From the NCBI GenBank assembly GCA_029216955.1, contig JANAVB010005598.1:1739327-1803326 (forward strand): 64,000 bases of DNA, written 5' to 3'. Under the pieces are notes generated by a model. It had not been told where the DNA came from. It searched no databases and saw only the letters and a program-made list of their open reading frames with translations. The DNA is from Iris pallida. Taxonomy: Eukaryota > Streptophyta > Magnoliopsida > Asparagales > Iridaceae. Made by a program: the position numbers and the translations under genes. Below are positions 24,812-40,478 of the stretch, in pieces; position 1 is the first letter of the stretch, and the number at the start of each line of letters is the position of its first letter.

Positions 24812-27060
24812 ACTCTACCAACCTTAAAAGAATTCCGTCCTCGAAATTTAATTAAGAGGCTAGAGGGACAAGAACAAGCTATACTATTCACAGGCAAGCT
24901 ATACTAATCAAGCAATCAAGTAATTATTCATGCAAGCAAAGAATCGATGGCATGAGGCATAAGAAAGATATATACCTCACGAGTCAAACAGTCGGGATAT
25001 CGCGATCGGATATCATCCTCACGCTCCCACGTTGACTCACCCAAATAGTGATGACCCCAAGCAACTCGGACTAACTTGATAGTCTTGTTCTTGAGTGTCT
25101 TCTCTCTTTGGTCCAATATAGATACGGGCCTCTCCTCATACGAAAGGTTGGTACCAACAACCAATTTCGAATGATCCAGGAAGTGGCTCGGGTCCGGGAT
25201 ATACCGTCGTAGTTGGGATACATGGAACACATTATGCCTCACGTAGCGACGACGGAAGAGCGAGACGATAGGATACATCTCGACTCGCTCCAGAATATCG
25301 AACGGTCCTATATACCTAGGACTAAGCTTTTCCCGTACACCGAAACGTATAACGCCACGGTTAGGCGAAATCCTCAGGAATACATGGTCACCGACCAAGA
25401 ATTCAAGGGGTCGCCGATGAGAATCGGCACAATGACGCTGGCAATCTTAGGTGACTCGAAGATGATCTCTGACTCTCCTGACCACTTCAACAGTCTGAGC
25501 AATCATTTTCGGACCGAGTATCTGTCTCTCTCCAACATCGTCCCATGCTAGCGGGGATCGGCACTTCCTACCATACAGTGCCTCGAACGGTTCCATCTGG
25601 ATGCTGGCCTGGAAAATATTATTGTACGAAAACTCCACCACGTGCAGGTGATCTTTCCACGAACCACCGAAGTCGAGCATACAAGATCTCAACATATCTT
25701 CGAGAGTCTGGATCGTGCGTTCTGACTGGCCATCTGTCTGTGGGTGATATGCTGGGCTGAACTGGAGGTGAGTCTCCAAACTCTTGCAGGCTGCGCCAAA
25801 AGTGTGACGTAAATCTGGAATCTCTGTCCGAGGTGATACTGACTGGTACACCATGCAATCTGACAATCTGTCGGAGATACATCTTCGCTAGCTGATCCGT
25901 CGACTGACCAACTCTGAATGGGAGAAAGTGAGCTACCTTCGTGAGCCTGTCTATGACAACCCAAATAGCGTCTCTGCCACGGGGATCTAGGCAATCCAGT
26001 CATAAAATCTATGGTTATATGCTCCCACTTTCATTCTGGAATTGGCAAAGGCTGAAGTAGTCCAGCTGGCCTCTGATGTTCAGCTTTAACTTGTTGGCAA
26101 ACCAAACATCGAGAGACAAATCGGGCTATCTTTCCTTATGCTATTCTACCAAAAGTGCTGACGAATATCTCGGTACATCTTCGTACCATCGAAATGAATG
26201 GAATATACGAACTGTGAGTCTCTGCCATGATCTCCTGTCTGATATCTCCACTGGGTACACAAAGACGCTATGTCGAAGTATACCATCTTCATGGATACAT
26301 AACTCTGGTTCGTCCTGCCTCACACTCTGCTCTGAGTCGCTGAAGCTTGGAATCTGCTGACTGCGCCATCCGGATCCTCTCGACTATAGTGGACTGAACT
26401 TGCATGTTGGCCATCAATACCACACTGGAAGGAAGGACAACTTCTATACCCATCTTCTGAAGATCGACTAACAGCTCTGGTTGTGCTGTTAGGAAATAAA
26501 CTCCGGCTCTCTTGTTCAATGCATCTGCAACAACGTTGGCCTTTCCAGGATGATACTGCAGGTTGACATCATAATCCACAAGTAGCTCCAGCCACCTTCT
26601 CTGACGCATGTTAAGATCCTTCTGGGTAAAAACATACTTCAGGCTCTTGTGGTCGGTAAAAATCTCTATCCTATCTTCGTACAAGTAGTGCCTCTAAAAC
26701 TTAAGCACAAACACTATGCTGCCAGCTCCAAGTCATAGGTGGGTAATTTCTTTCATGATCACGAAGTTGTCGTGACGCATAAGCTATACCTTCCCTTGCT
26801 GCATCAGAACACATCCTAAACCTCTGCCCGAAGCATCACAATACACTGAGAATCCTCCGATTCCATCTGGAAGCGTGAGAATAGGAGCCGTCATCAAGCC
26901 TCGCTTCAACTTCTCAAAAGAACCCTGACATTTGCTGCCCAAGCAAACTGCACATCCTTGCGGGTCAACTGGGTCAATGGCGCTAAAATTCGAGCAAAGT
27001 CTGAAACAAATAGCCGGTAGTAGGGCCAAACCAAGGAAACTGTGAACTTCTACAACTGTA
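24812..27060 (-). pseudogene. pol: Element H pol remnant: RT end, RNase H, integrase with chromodomain-like tail
   Basis: Minus-strand order is RT end (EVHSFLGLA) and the RNase H start YCDASGRGLGCVLM (27060-26784), RNase H continuation FTDHKSLKY ... [12 protein letters not shown] ... VVADAL (26684-26289), integrase core with SDRDSRF and [11 protein letters not shown] (25882-25447), then GDHVFLR ... KLSPRYIGPFDILERV and a tail VRVAWGHHYLGESTWEREDDIRSRYP (25398-24960) typical of plant chromovirus chromodomains. Several frameshifts separate the pieces. A polypurine block lies at 24812-24855. Everything upstream of the RT end (most of RT, protease, gag, 5' LTR) is cut off by the assembly gap. At 26175-26195 it retains the empty site that element F occupies in G. 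Confidence 0.9.
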
Positions 27061-27073
27061 NNNNNNNNNNNNN
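27061..27073. other. Assembly gap of 13 N
   Basis: Thirteen undetermined bases join H's RT region to the middle of G's 3' LTR. The two sides are not collinear in any intact element here, so sequence is missing or two repeats were joined wrongly. Confidence 0.95.
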
Positions 27074-28269
27074 ATGCCAAAATTTATAAAGCATAAAGGT
27101 GATATTCAATTTAATAACAATAATATAATAAAAGGGACGACTATTGAAGGGGGTCATGCGGCTATTAGATTTATGCGGCAGAAGACACGCGCGCCTATGC
27201 GGCTGGGACTGCTGCGCGCATACGGCTGGAAGCGGGCGGCGCATGCGGCAGCGGGAACTCGAGCTTATGCGGCTGCGGAAAGGAGGGGCTCATGCGGCAG
27301 CAGGATGGCAAGGCCTTATGCGGCTGGAAGTTTAACAAGTATATGCGGCTGGAAGCGCAGGAGCCTCATACGGCGAGATCCAAGGCCATATGCGGCTGCG
27401 GGTATAATCAAGCTTATGCGGCAAATGTGCAAGAGCCCATGCGGTGCGGACATGCCAGTGCTCATGCGGCTAGGGCCAAAGCCATCTCATGAGGCAGTGG
27501 GATATCTAAGTTCATGCGGCTAGATTCAAAGGGAGTTACATGCGGCTGGATGCGCTTCATGCGGCTGGGGGCAGTAGTTCATGCGGCTGCATTGCCATGC
27601 GGCCAGAAAAACTTGTCGCATGAAGGTCCATGCGGTCATGTACTTCGTACGGCTGAGAGACTGTGGTCCTTCTCCACTGATTCGAGAGGAATAGCCATGA
27701 AGTCCATGGCTTCAAAATTTATAACTCCATCATCCAGAGTCCAAATCCAAACTTCCATGGGTCAAAATGGGACAGAACGAAATGCTCTACAACATGGAAC
27801 CATCAGAACTTGGAAATAACAATGTTAAAATAGATCAAAACCCAAGAAGTCCAAAAATACTATAAAGTTAGATCTACACAAATTGCACCATAGAAATGAG
27901 AAATGCCAAATAATAAAGTGTGTTAGAATCTCATGAGGAAGAGAATGGAACAATAAAAAACGAAGTTTCTCCACGAAGTAAGCTACACTTGCCTAAGCCC
28001 TACTCCCTGGTAGGTGAAGAAGTAATGGTGGAGAAGAAGAAGTAATGGAGGGAATTAATGAGAAGAGAGAGAAGGGAGGGGGTTAATAAATGGTGAGAAG
28101 GTGGTAGGTGGGGGTTCGGTCCACCTAAAATCAAGTCAAGCCGAACCAGCAACAAGTTGAACCGAACCAAGAGGGAAATGCCAAAATAACCATGCTGGGA
28201 AATACGCAATATGATTCAAGAATATGTACACGTATGCCAAGATACGTAATACGAACCACAGGCATTACA
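27074..28269 (-). repeat. Element G 3' LTR, inner 1.2 kb
   Basis: Collinear with 47999-49210 of the 5' LTR, including the YATGCGGCT array (27150-27660), and ending CAGGCATTACA beside a polypurine block. The remaining outer part of the LTR is lost in the gap, so G's left target-site duplication cannot be read. Confidence 0.85.
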
Positions 28270-29638
28270 ACTCTACCCACCTTAAAGAATTTCGTCCTCG
28301 AAATTTAATCAAGAGGCTAGAATTGCAAGGACAAGCTATAACTAATTGTAAGCTAAACAAGGAGTCTATCGTGCAGTCATTTATTCAAGCAGGGAATTGA
28401 AAGCATAAGGCATAAGGAAGACATTATACCTTACGAGTCAAACAGGTCGGGATATCGCAATCGGATATCATCCTCACGCTCCCACGTCGACTCACCCAAA
28501 GAGTAAAGATCCCAAGCAACACGGACTAAACTAATAGTCTTGTTTGAGTACCTTCTCTCTCCGGTCCAATATAGACACGGGCCTCTCCTCATACGAAAGG
28601 TTGGTACCAACAACCAATTCCGAATGATCCAGGATGTGGCTCGGGTCCAGGATATATCATCGTAGTTGGGATACATGGAACACGTCTGCACCTCTCTTAG
28701 CGACGGTGGAAGAGCGAGACGAAAGGACACATCTCCTACTCGCTCCAGAATATCGAACGGCCCTATATACCTAGGACTAAGCTTTCCCCGTACGCCGAAA
28801 CGAATGATGCCACGGTTAGGCAAAATCCTCAGGAATACATGGTCGCCGACAGAAAACTCAAGAGGGCGTCGATGAGAATCAGCCCAATGACGCTGGTGAT
28901 CTTGGACAACTCGAAGATGATCTCTGACTCTCCGGACTACCCCAACGGTCTGAGTAATCATTTCTGGACCGAGCATCCACCCCTTTTCGACATCGTCCCA
29001 TGCTAGCGGGATCGGCACTTCCTACCAACAGTACCTCGAATGGTGCCATTTGGATACTAGCTTGGAAACTGTTGTTGTACGAGAACTCTACCAGGTGCAG
29101 GTGATCTTTCCACGAACCACCAAAGTCGAGTGTACAAGATCTCAACATGTCTTCCAAGGTTTGTATGGTACGCTCTGACTGACCATCTGTCTGTGGGTGA
29201 TACGCTGAGCTGAACTGGAGGCGAGTCCCCAAACTCTCTTGCAGCCTATGCCAAAAGTACGACGTGAATCTGGAATCTCTGTCCGAGGTGATACTGACTG
29301 GTACACCGTGCAATCTGATAATCTGTCGAAGATACATCTCCGCTAGCTGAGCCGTCGATTGACCAACTCTGAACAGGAGAAAGTGAGCCACCTTCGTGAG
29401 CCTGTCTATGGCAACCCAAATAGCGTCTCTGCCAGCCGAGGATCTAGACAATCCAGTCAAAAATCTATGGTTACATGCTCCCACTTCCATTCTAGAATTG
29501 GCAAGGACTGAAGAAGTCCAGCTGGCCTCTGATGTTCAGCTTTAACTTGTTGGCAGACTAAAAAACGAGAGACAAATCGGGCTATCTCCTCTTCATGCCA
29601 TTCCACCAAAAGTGCTGGCGGATATCACGGTACATCTT
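28270..29638 (-). pseudogene. pol: Element G integrase and chromodomain-like tail (3' part of pol)
   Basis: The minus-strand integrase core (29490-28879) shows all three catalytic acidic positions in context: AIDRLTK, SDRDSRF and DGQSERT. It continues through QASIQMAPFE into a frameshift, then DHVFLRILPNRG ... LSPRYIGPFDILERV and VRVAWDLYSLGESTWEREDDIRLRYPDLF (29018-28431). The last segment matches the C-terminal chromodomain-like motif of plant chromoviruses, thought to guide integration into heterochromatin. The polypurine block is at 28270-28315. Upstream, the gene is interrupted by element F exactly after GGTACATCTT; it resumes at 42792. Confidence 0.9.
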
Positions 29639-30597
29639 TGTAAAACCCCTATTTTTTATAATTATTTTTTATTATTTTATTAGACTTAAAATGAATTTAT
29701 ACAATTTATGGTTTATTTATTTTTTTATGACCCGGTTTGGCCAATTCAGCCGAACAGGGCCGGAAAAAATTTAAGCTCATGTGAGTATGTGGGGTGACTA
29801 AGGTGGCCATGTGGACATATTTTATGTACGTAAAATAATTTCTAAATTATTTTAGAATTTCATTTACAATTTCAAATTATTTAACTATTTGTGCAATTAT
29901 TGGTATTTTATTTATTTTAAATAATATTTTACAAAATAGTACATTTTGTGGACCCGGAAAAGGGTGTGCAGTGTAAGTGCACTCATTGGATCGATCTTAT
30001 TAATTATTATTAAAGTTATTTGTGGAGATTTAATAACCATGTTTTTTATTTAAATATTATTATTATGTTGAGTTGATTATTAAGGATTGAATTTATATAT
30101 GTAGATATGCTCAAATATTAAATAATTGGATAGTTGACTTTTAAATGGTATTTGAATTTTAAATAGATTTTTGGTATTTATGGATATGTATGTATATAAA
30201 AAAAAAATAAAAAAAAAATATATATATATATATTATATATATATATATATATAATATATATATATATATATTAAAGTTTTAAGAAATGAAAAGGAAAGAT
30301 TGAAAGAAAAAATAATAATAATAAATAAAGATGCCCTAAGTGGTCGGCCCCACCATGTGGGAGCCGACCACTTGCAAGCAGCAATGAAAGGAAAGCAACA
30401 GCAGCACTAGCTTTGTGCGCCCACCCCTTTAGCAATATATGGTATATATGATTTAGTAAAAAAAAAAAAAAAAAAGAAGTGGTGGGGGCCGACCACCCAC
30501 ACCATGCGTCCATAATAAGAGCAGCACGTTTGCTTGTGCCCCTCCATTAGTAGCAAGCAGCAAACTAGAGGCCGACCCCTCCCATATATATGAAAAG

Positions 30598-30677
<80 letters not shown>

Positions 30678-32983
30678 AGTTTTAGAAAAATCCCAAAAAA
30701 AACCCTAATCTTCTCCTCCTCTTTCCTCCTTCCTTCCTCTCCCCCTCTCCTCGGCATACGTACCCAGCCTCGCCGGAGCGACAGCAGTCCCGCCTCCCGG
30801 ACGTCATGGCGACAACAACAAAACGAACAACAACAACAGATTCCCACTTTAAGGTATCCCACTTCCCCTCCAATTCTCTGTCAATTCTACTCCATTTTTA
30901 GATCCGTAAATTTCTGTAGAAAGCCACATGACCCTCTTCGAGATCCCCAGGTGGATTTTGACATGGCCATCCATCTTGCTCAAAAAATCGAGTCGAAGTT
31001 GGAGAAAAACCACTTTTCTGAAATATTAAAAACTGTTTTGAAACACCAACTTGTCGGCCACTTTTCTTGCTGTCCATTAAACTTTCGTAAAAACTAATTG
31101 AAGGCAGTCAAAGACAACATAACCGAGATTGTAACGCACATTCTGGATTCACTTTTCATCTAGTATGTAGAAAGTTACACGTTGTTAAAGTTTACGAAAA
31201 ACTGTAAATTCTGTTTTCAAAAATTAGAAAAATACCCCGATACGGCATGCGCCCCGACAAACCGGGCGACGTGGTCGTGCACTATACACATCGAAAGGCG
31301 CGTATGGATGTTCTCGACGTGTGGGAACGGACGGAACCCGATTTCATTGTATATGCGCGACGAAATTAGTGCATATCCGTCGAGATACCCCCGTATCGAC
31401 CCTTTGCAAATTAAGTCACAAATTTGTGCACACTCATCATATCGCGATGAAACTTGCGCCATTGGACTCAAAATATTTTTCTGCTCCTGTGAGCCAAGTT
31501 TGGTCCGATTCTGAGACCGTTGATCGGGACGCTATTTTGGCGTGCCCACAATCCCATTCAACGAGCAATTTTGTGCACAGCCCACCGGAATCCAAAATTG
31601 GACATACCGTTGGGTTCGTCTCATCAAAATAAATTTGTAGACATATAGTTTGACTACTTTAGAGACAGTAGATATTGGCACGCATTTCGGTGCAAAGTGG
31701 GTCCAACGGCTAACATCGTTTTGACCCAAAATTATGATTTTGCCCTTGTTCTAGAATTTAACTTTTGGACAGGCATTTTCTAGGCATATCTTTTATTCCA
31801 AACTCATTCGTGATGTTTGTTTCAGCATCCGAAGCTTCTTGTGGATTTTGACTTTCGTGTTGACGATTCTGAATGTTGGATTTTGTTACTTCTCGCACCA
31901 CCCTCAGGCAAGATACCTTGTTATTATACTTTATATTCAGTTTGCATTTTATTATTATCACTGTTCATTATTTCCAGTTCTTACTGTTCTTGATTTACTG
32001 TCTGCTCAGTGATATTAGATGTACTTTGTTATTTATCCTTTGATTGCATGTGGACTTAGAGTTAAGAGACTACCATCTGTAGTGTATCGTATATACCTTG
32101 ACATAGTTGTACCACGAGGATGTGTGAGATGAGTAGCATGTAGAGGTACTTGCGTGTGGGCTGATCCCCCATGTGCATGCGTTAGGGCTAACTGCTAATA
32201 GAGGCGTGTTAGGAGACTTAGCAGTTAGTAGAGGTATGTGAGTCATGGATGTGACTCTGTTAGACATTGGGTGGGAAAGAAAGTTCCTTAACGTATGGGC
32301 CAAGTATGTACTTCCTATTGCCGGTTATCTCGCGGGAGATACGGTCCTGGATCCTGATACTGATTTACTGCTGGCTCTGACATTCGATGAATGTTATGCT
32401 TTGAGGTCCCTGGTATCCTGATGGGCCATACCTGAGGTTACTGTTACTGAGCCAGAGTGCCCATGCGTTGGAGGTTCGTTCTTAACTGCATAAACACTGT
32501 AGTACGGTTAGATTACCTTATTGTCGTCTTGTCACTTATTTCGGTTTGTGACATATTATATATTCAGTTATTATGGCATGTTCTTTATGTATCTTGTTAC
32601 GTCCCTCTGAGGACCTGGTTATCTCTCAAGGTGTGTGCTTCTGTGAATTTGCAGGTGTTCTAGCCAAGGCCGTGATCTTCTCCTTTCTTTCGAAGACGAT
32701 TGCGCTTGGTTCGTCTCGTTATTTTATCGATCACTTCTTGTACATTTTATTTGAGATAGTTGGTAGTGGACTTTGTCTCCGTCCAACGATTGTATACATG
32801 ACAAATTCAAAGTTATTTTATATCATTTATTATCTAGTGGATGAGATTTAGTTATTATGGTTCTACTGTATTTTACAGCTTATGTATACATACAAGGTTT
32901 CCATATATTGGTGTGTACTTCGTATGTATGCAGCTGGCATGGATACGTACCTAGTCCTACGTATTTTGGGACTGGGAGTTACA
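29639..32983 (+). repeat. Element F 5' LTR
   Basis: TGTAAAACCCC...GGGAGTTACA, 3.35 kb. Order: AT-rich U3; TA microsatellites (30215-30272 and 30599-30678); TATA-like end with AAACCCTAATCTTC; pyrimidine and GC-rich leader (30700-30800); AAG|GTATCC (boundary 30853/30854), a possible 5' splice site; the conserved leader core (about 31230-31790); then a U5-like tail. Open frames on both strands across the core are not conserved as proteins. Confidence 0.9.
30599..30720 (+). promoter_or_regulatory. Candidate LTR promoter of element F
   Basis: A TA tract ending TATATAAGTTTTAG is followed by AAAACCCTAATCTTCTCCTCCTC, which looks like a TATA box with a pyrimidine-rich start and leader. The same arrangement recurs at 40400-40530 in the other LTR and in reverse in element C. 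Confidence 0.45.
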
Positions 32984-33638
32984 TGTTTTTGTGGTGGCCC
33001 ATGCAGGTCAAGTTTGTCATTTCGGTTACGTAATTGTACCGATGTGAGCCTGCAACATAGGATTAGAATCTAGGAATCTCTTCCATACAGCTTGACCTCT
33101 TCCCTTGGCTTCAAATTTCGAACTCTCGTTTGACTTCCTTGAACTGCATCTTGCTTGATTCCCTTCTACCGTTGATTCATATTTTCGTGCTTAGTATCAA
33201 CTAGGAAGATGACTACACTAGTATATGCTCATAGGTCAAACACATGGCTAGAATGGTTATATTGGCAATTGGAATATTCAAGACTAATTGAGTTAAAAAG
33301 GGGTTTTTTGTGTGAATTAATGATTAGTAAATTGTAAAGTAGGATACTACCAAGGAAGGTTTTTATCTTGAGATTTCTAAATAGTAAACACCAGAGGATT
33401 TATAGAATTTCATACTTGGTTTAAGAAATTGATTGGCTTTTGAGATTTGATATTATGATTTATTGGGTTATAGTTATACATCCTTGCACAAGTATAAATT
33501 GATTTGCTTTTCGAGTTGTGATATTTATAAGTTTTGGTGATAGATATACATCTTTGAACAAATATAAAATTTATTTGATTTTTGGGTTTTAATGTTTATG
33601 ATTTATTGTATTATAGTTATACACCTTTGAACAGTTAT
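32984..33638 (+). mobile_element. Element F interior, 5' part
   Basis: It begins TGTTTTTGTGGTGGCCCATGC, the shared primer-binding-like block, about 8 bases after the LTR. Next comes a short hairpin (TCGGTTAC / GTACCGA, about 33022-33042) followed by GAGCCTGC, which also follows the longer hairpin in element C. Beyond this the sequence is AT-rich with no coding signal until the solo LTR at 33639. Confidence 0.7.
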
Positions 33639-36600
33639 TGTAACGCCCCAGAACCAGAATACTGGAGAGCGGGGGCACACATAGCCAGCTACGTATAATG
33701 AAATGGAATCCACCCAACTATACGGTTACGGCTGTCTAGATATATAAGGGTTTAGCTACAATCCATCAGTCTCCTATGGTCAATAACAAGCCTAATTGTC
33801 TCATTCTCAAGCAAGCAAGTAAAGTTACAAGATAAGATCACCAAATATACAATAATAAGGCGTCCCAAACATTACATATTCAGCTGATCATGAAGCTAGT
33901 CGTTACAAAATATGAGGACTAGCAAGAGTTTAGTCATACATGATCAACCCTAGGATCTGTCAATCATGCTACAGCCCATAGGCAGACAATAATAGGGTAT
34001 ACAATACGAGCTAACAGATGCTCGCCGGCTAAACGCCTCAAAATGAAATTTTACAATAGAGTGGGGGAGCAAAAATAAACCCACTCGTTGCCCTGGTCAC
34101 GAATGATGGTCACCATCGGGCTAGAAGGTCGGTAGATCCTCTGAAGCTGCTCCGAAATCTGGCCACACAAAACCAGCTGGGTCAGATCCCAGAAAGAGCA
34201 AGTGCCACAAAGGAGGCTTCACTTAAGAACTAAAATCAGCACATCAGAAAATATATTAAGCAGTTAAAAGAACTTAAAGTAAAAGAATAACAACAATCAT
34301 AATTGAGTACGAGGGAACCATTCAAGTAGCCAGGTCACAACCCTAAACCAAACAAGGACCGGGGTTGTAACCCTTCACCTGAAAAACTCCGTCTCCAATC
34401 TTGTTGGTAAGGAAAAATATTACAAGCATGACGTGGGGTACAATCGACAATAAACGAAGAGAGAAGTAGAACTGCTCCGGGAGCCAGATTACAACCCTTA
34501 AACCAAACAAGGACCGGGGTTGTAACCCTTCGCCTGAACCGAACTTAGCCTCTGATCTTTATTGTTACGAGTGACAATCATGCGATCAAGCTTGCAATAA
34601 TCGAGCACTGAAACACACCATACAATCGCTTCCGGCCAATCAGTGACTACGGCTTTCTACATTAGCTGACTGGGGTTATCACAACATGCAATGAGATTCT
34701 TCCAGCCACAAGTCCTGCAGCTAATCCAGGTTATCCAGGCGACTTGGGTTCGTTTAAGCAATGCCTCGTTATTTCCATATATCAGTGAATTTGGACTTGT
34801 GCCCTACTCGTCGGCAGACTGCAAGTCCCACAATGGTGGTCGGGATAACGGGATCGCCTGTAGCTGGGAAAATCTCTCATGACTACTGAATTATTCTAGT
34901 TATTAGCCTTAGCCATTTACAGTAGGTACCCCTGACCGTGGTACTCAGGGATCCATGTCCTAGACATGATGCAAACACTACTGGTTCAATTGTACAAACA
35001 CAATCACCCACGGTGTCCAAGCCATCCAATCTTGTCATGTCATGTTCACTGTCAGGAGTGCCGCGTCGGGCCACTATCATGTCATATCAAAAGTGCACCT
35101 CAACGGGTTACCATCGTGTCAGGGAACAATTTATTTAGCACAAGTACACATTTAGTAATTAAATATTTGAAGGGACAAGGGCTGTGGGGGACTCATGCGG
35201 CTCGGGAAATTTCATGCGGCCAGCAGTCACCTGCTCATGCGGCTAAGCCATTAAATCGTCCATGCGGCTAGCAAAATATATAAGTATGCAATTAATACGG
35301 CTCGTTATTGGTATGCGGATGATGGATTCCTTAGGCCATATACGGCTAGCTACTGAGAAGGATTAAAGAAATGCATTAAGGGTCATATTAGAGAATCCCT
35401 AAGCCAAATGCATTAAAGCAATGAAATCCACTAAAGCAGATGCTATACGCTGTGCTTGGGAAAAATGTATTAAAGCAAATGCATTAAAGCATATGCGGCT
35501 GGCCTTTCAAGAAAGTGTATTAAAGCATTAATATAACTATTAAGGCCTTAAGTGCATAAAAGCATACAATATATAAAATATTAAGGCCTTAAATGCCTAA
35601 AGCATGAAATAGAAAATGTTAAGGCTTTAAATGCATAAAAGCATTAATATAAATGTTAAGGCTTTAAATGCATAAAAGCATTAATATAAAATGTTAAGGC
35701 TTTAAATACAAAAGAATTAATACAAAATGTTAAGGCTTTAAATGCATAAAAGCATTAATACAAAATGTTAAGGCTTTAAATGCATAAAAGCATTAATACA
35801 TTAGGAACATGATGCCTCCAGAAGCCTATGCAGCTAGCTGCATGGATTTATAATGCATTGTTAATGCATTAATGCATGAAGTGTTATTGTGGTGCATTAA
35901 ATGCATTGAATGCATGCGGCTTGCATTGTATTGCATAAGCATGCGGCTCACTTGCTTCTCCATGCGGCTAAAAACATTTGGAAAATACAAAAGAGGCATG
36001 CGGCTGAATGCCTTAATGTATGTATTAGAAATATGCATTAAAATATTGTATGTATTAAATTATTCATTAAAATATTGCATGCATTGATATAATACATTAA
36101 TATGCATGCGGCTGAAGACTAAGGCCATGCATTATTTAACATTAATTCAAGCTTTATGTGGCTCCAACCAAGTGCCACATGCGGCTGACTGTTAGAATTG
36201 CATTAAATAATACATGTAAACTAAATGCTTGCTATTGCAGTGATAGGCCATGCGGCTGAATGCTAAAAATGTCCATGCGGCTCAGCAAATTCCGTAGGTC
36301 AAATTTGGACCAAACGAAATTCTCGCAACATGGGACCATCAACTAGCAAAATATGCCAATTTGATAGATCAAAATCCTGGAAACCGAAAATACCACAAAG
36401 CTAGATCTACAAAATGTAACCATGGAAATGAAAAATGCTAAATACTAAAGTGGGCTAGAAACACATAAGGAAGACAATGGAAAAATAAAAATTGGACTTC
36501 CTCCATGAAGCAAGATGCACTTGCCTAAGCTCTCCTTCTCTCTTTCTTTCTGGTGGTTGAAGAAGTAATGGTGGAGAAGAAGAAGTAATGGAAAGAGAGA

Positions 36601-36791
36601 AATGTTAGGGATATTAATAAATGTGGTGGTAGGTGGGAGTGGTTTGGTCCACATAAAATCTAGCAAATCGAACCATGCAAAACCAAGCCGAACCAAGTCA
36701 AGTTGGGCCGAACCAACCAAGGAGACATGCAATACGGGTCTAATTACGTACACGTATACCGAGATACGTGATACGAATAATGGTCATTACA
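33639..36791 (-). repeat. Solo LTR of the G/H family inside element F
   Basis: TGTAACGCCCCAGAACC...GGTCATTACA, 3.15 kb, with perfect 5-bp target duplications GTTAT at 33634-33638 and 36792-36796 and no interior. It matches G's LTR at the start (CAGAACCAGAATACTGGAGAGC) and at the end. The middle differs: the YATGCGGCT motif is sparse and a 40-odd-base minisatellite has expanded. It arose by recombination between the two LTRs of an inserted element. Confidence 0.95.
35536..35803. repeat. Minisatellite in the solo LTR
   Basis: About six or seven units of roughly 40 bases, each built around TTAAGGCTTTAAATGCATAAAAGCATTAATA. Each unit contains the self-complementary pieces TTAAGGCCTTAA-like and TGCATAAAAGCA. 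The G and H LTRs lack it. Confidence 0.75.
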
Positions 36792-36796
36792 GTTAT

Positions 36797-39440
<2,644 letters not shown>

Positions 39441-40400
39441 TTTAAAACCCCTATTTTTTATAATTATTTTTTATTATTTTATTAGACTTAAAAATGAATT
39501 TATACAATTTATGGTTTATTTATTTTTTATGACCCGGTTTGGCCAATTCAGCCGAACAGGCCCGAACAAAATTTTAAGCTCATGTGAGTATGTGGGGTGA
39601 CTAAGGTGGCCATGTGGACATTTTATGTACGTAAAATAATTTTAAATTATTTTAGAATTTAATTTACAATTTCAAATTATTTAACTATTTGTGCAATTAT
39701 TGGTATTTTATTTATTTTAAATAATATTTACAAATAGTATTTGTGGACCCGGAAAAGGGTGTGCAGTGTAAGTGCACTCATTGGATCGATCTTATTAATT
39801 TATTATTAAAGTTATTTTGTGGAGATTTAATAACCATGTTTTCTATTTAAATATTATTATTATGTGAGTTGATTTATTAAGGATTGAATTATATATATGT
39901 AGATATGCTCAAATATATTAAATAATTGGATAGTTGACTTTTAAATGGTATTTGAATTTTAAATAGTTTTTTGGTGTATTTATGGATATGTATATATATA
40001 TAATTATATATATATATATAATATAATCTATATATATAATATATATATATATATTATATAATATATTATAAAGTTTTAAGAAAGGAAATGGAAAGATTGA
40101 AAAAATAATAATAAATAAAGATGCCCTAAGTGGTCGGCCCCACCATATGGGAGCCGACCACTTGCAAGCAGCAATGAAAGGAAAGCAACAGCAGCACTTG
40201 CTTTGTGCGCCCACCCCCTTTAGCATATATATGGTATATATATGATTTAGTAAAAAAAAAAAAAGAAGAAAAGAAGTAGTGGGGGCCGACCACCCACACC
40301 ATGCGCCCATTATAATAAGAGCAGCAGCACGTTTCCTTGTGCTCCCCTCCATTAATAGCAAGCAGCAAACTAGAGGCCGACCCCTCCCATATATGAAAAG

Positions 40401-40478
<78 letters not shown>

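Noticed and set aside
31182..31632. Frames of about 100 codons in F's leader core, also at 41024-41358
   Set aside because: Frames are not kept in the homologous cores of C and J, so the conserved signal is at nucleotide level.
35600..35803. Possible CRISPR array because of regular repeats
   Set aside because: Units are contiguous AT-rich minisatellite without unique spacers, in a plant LTR.
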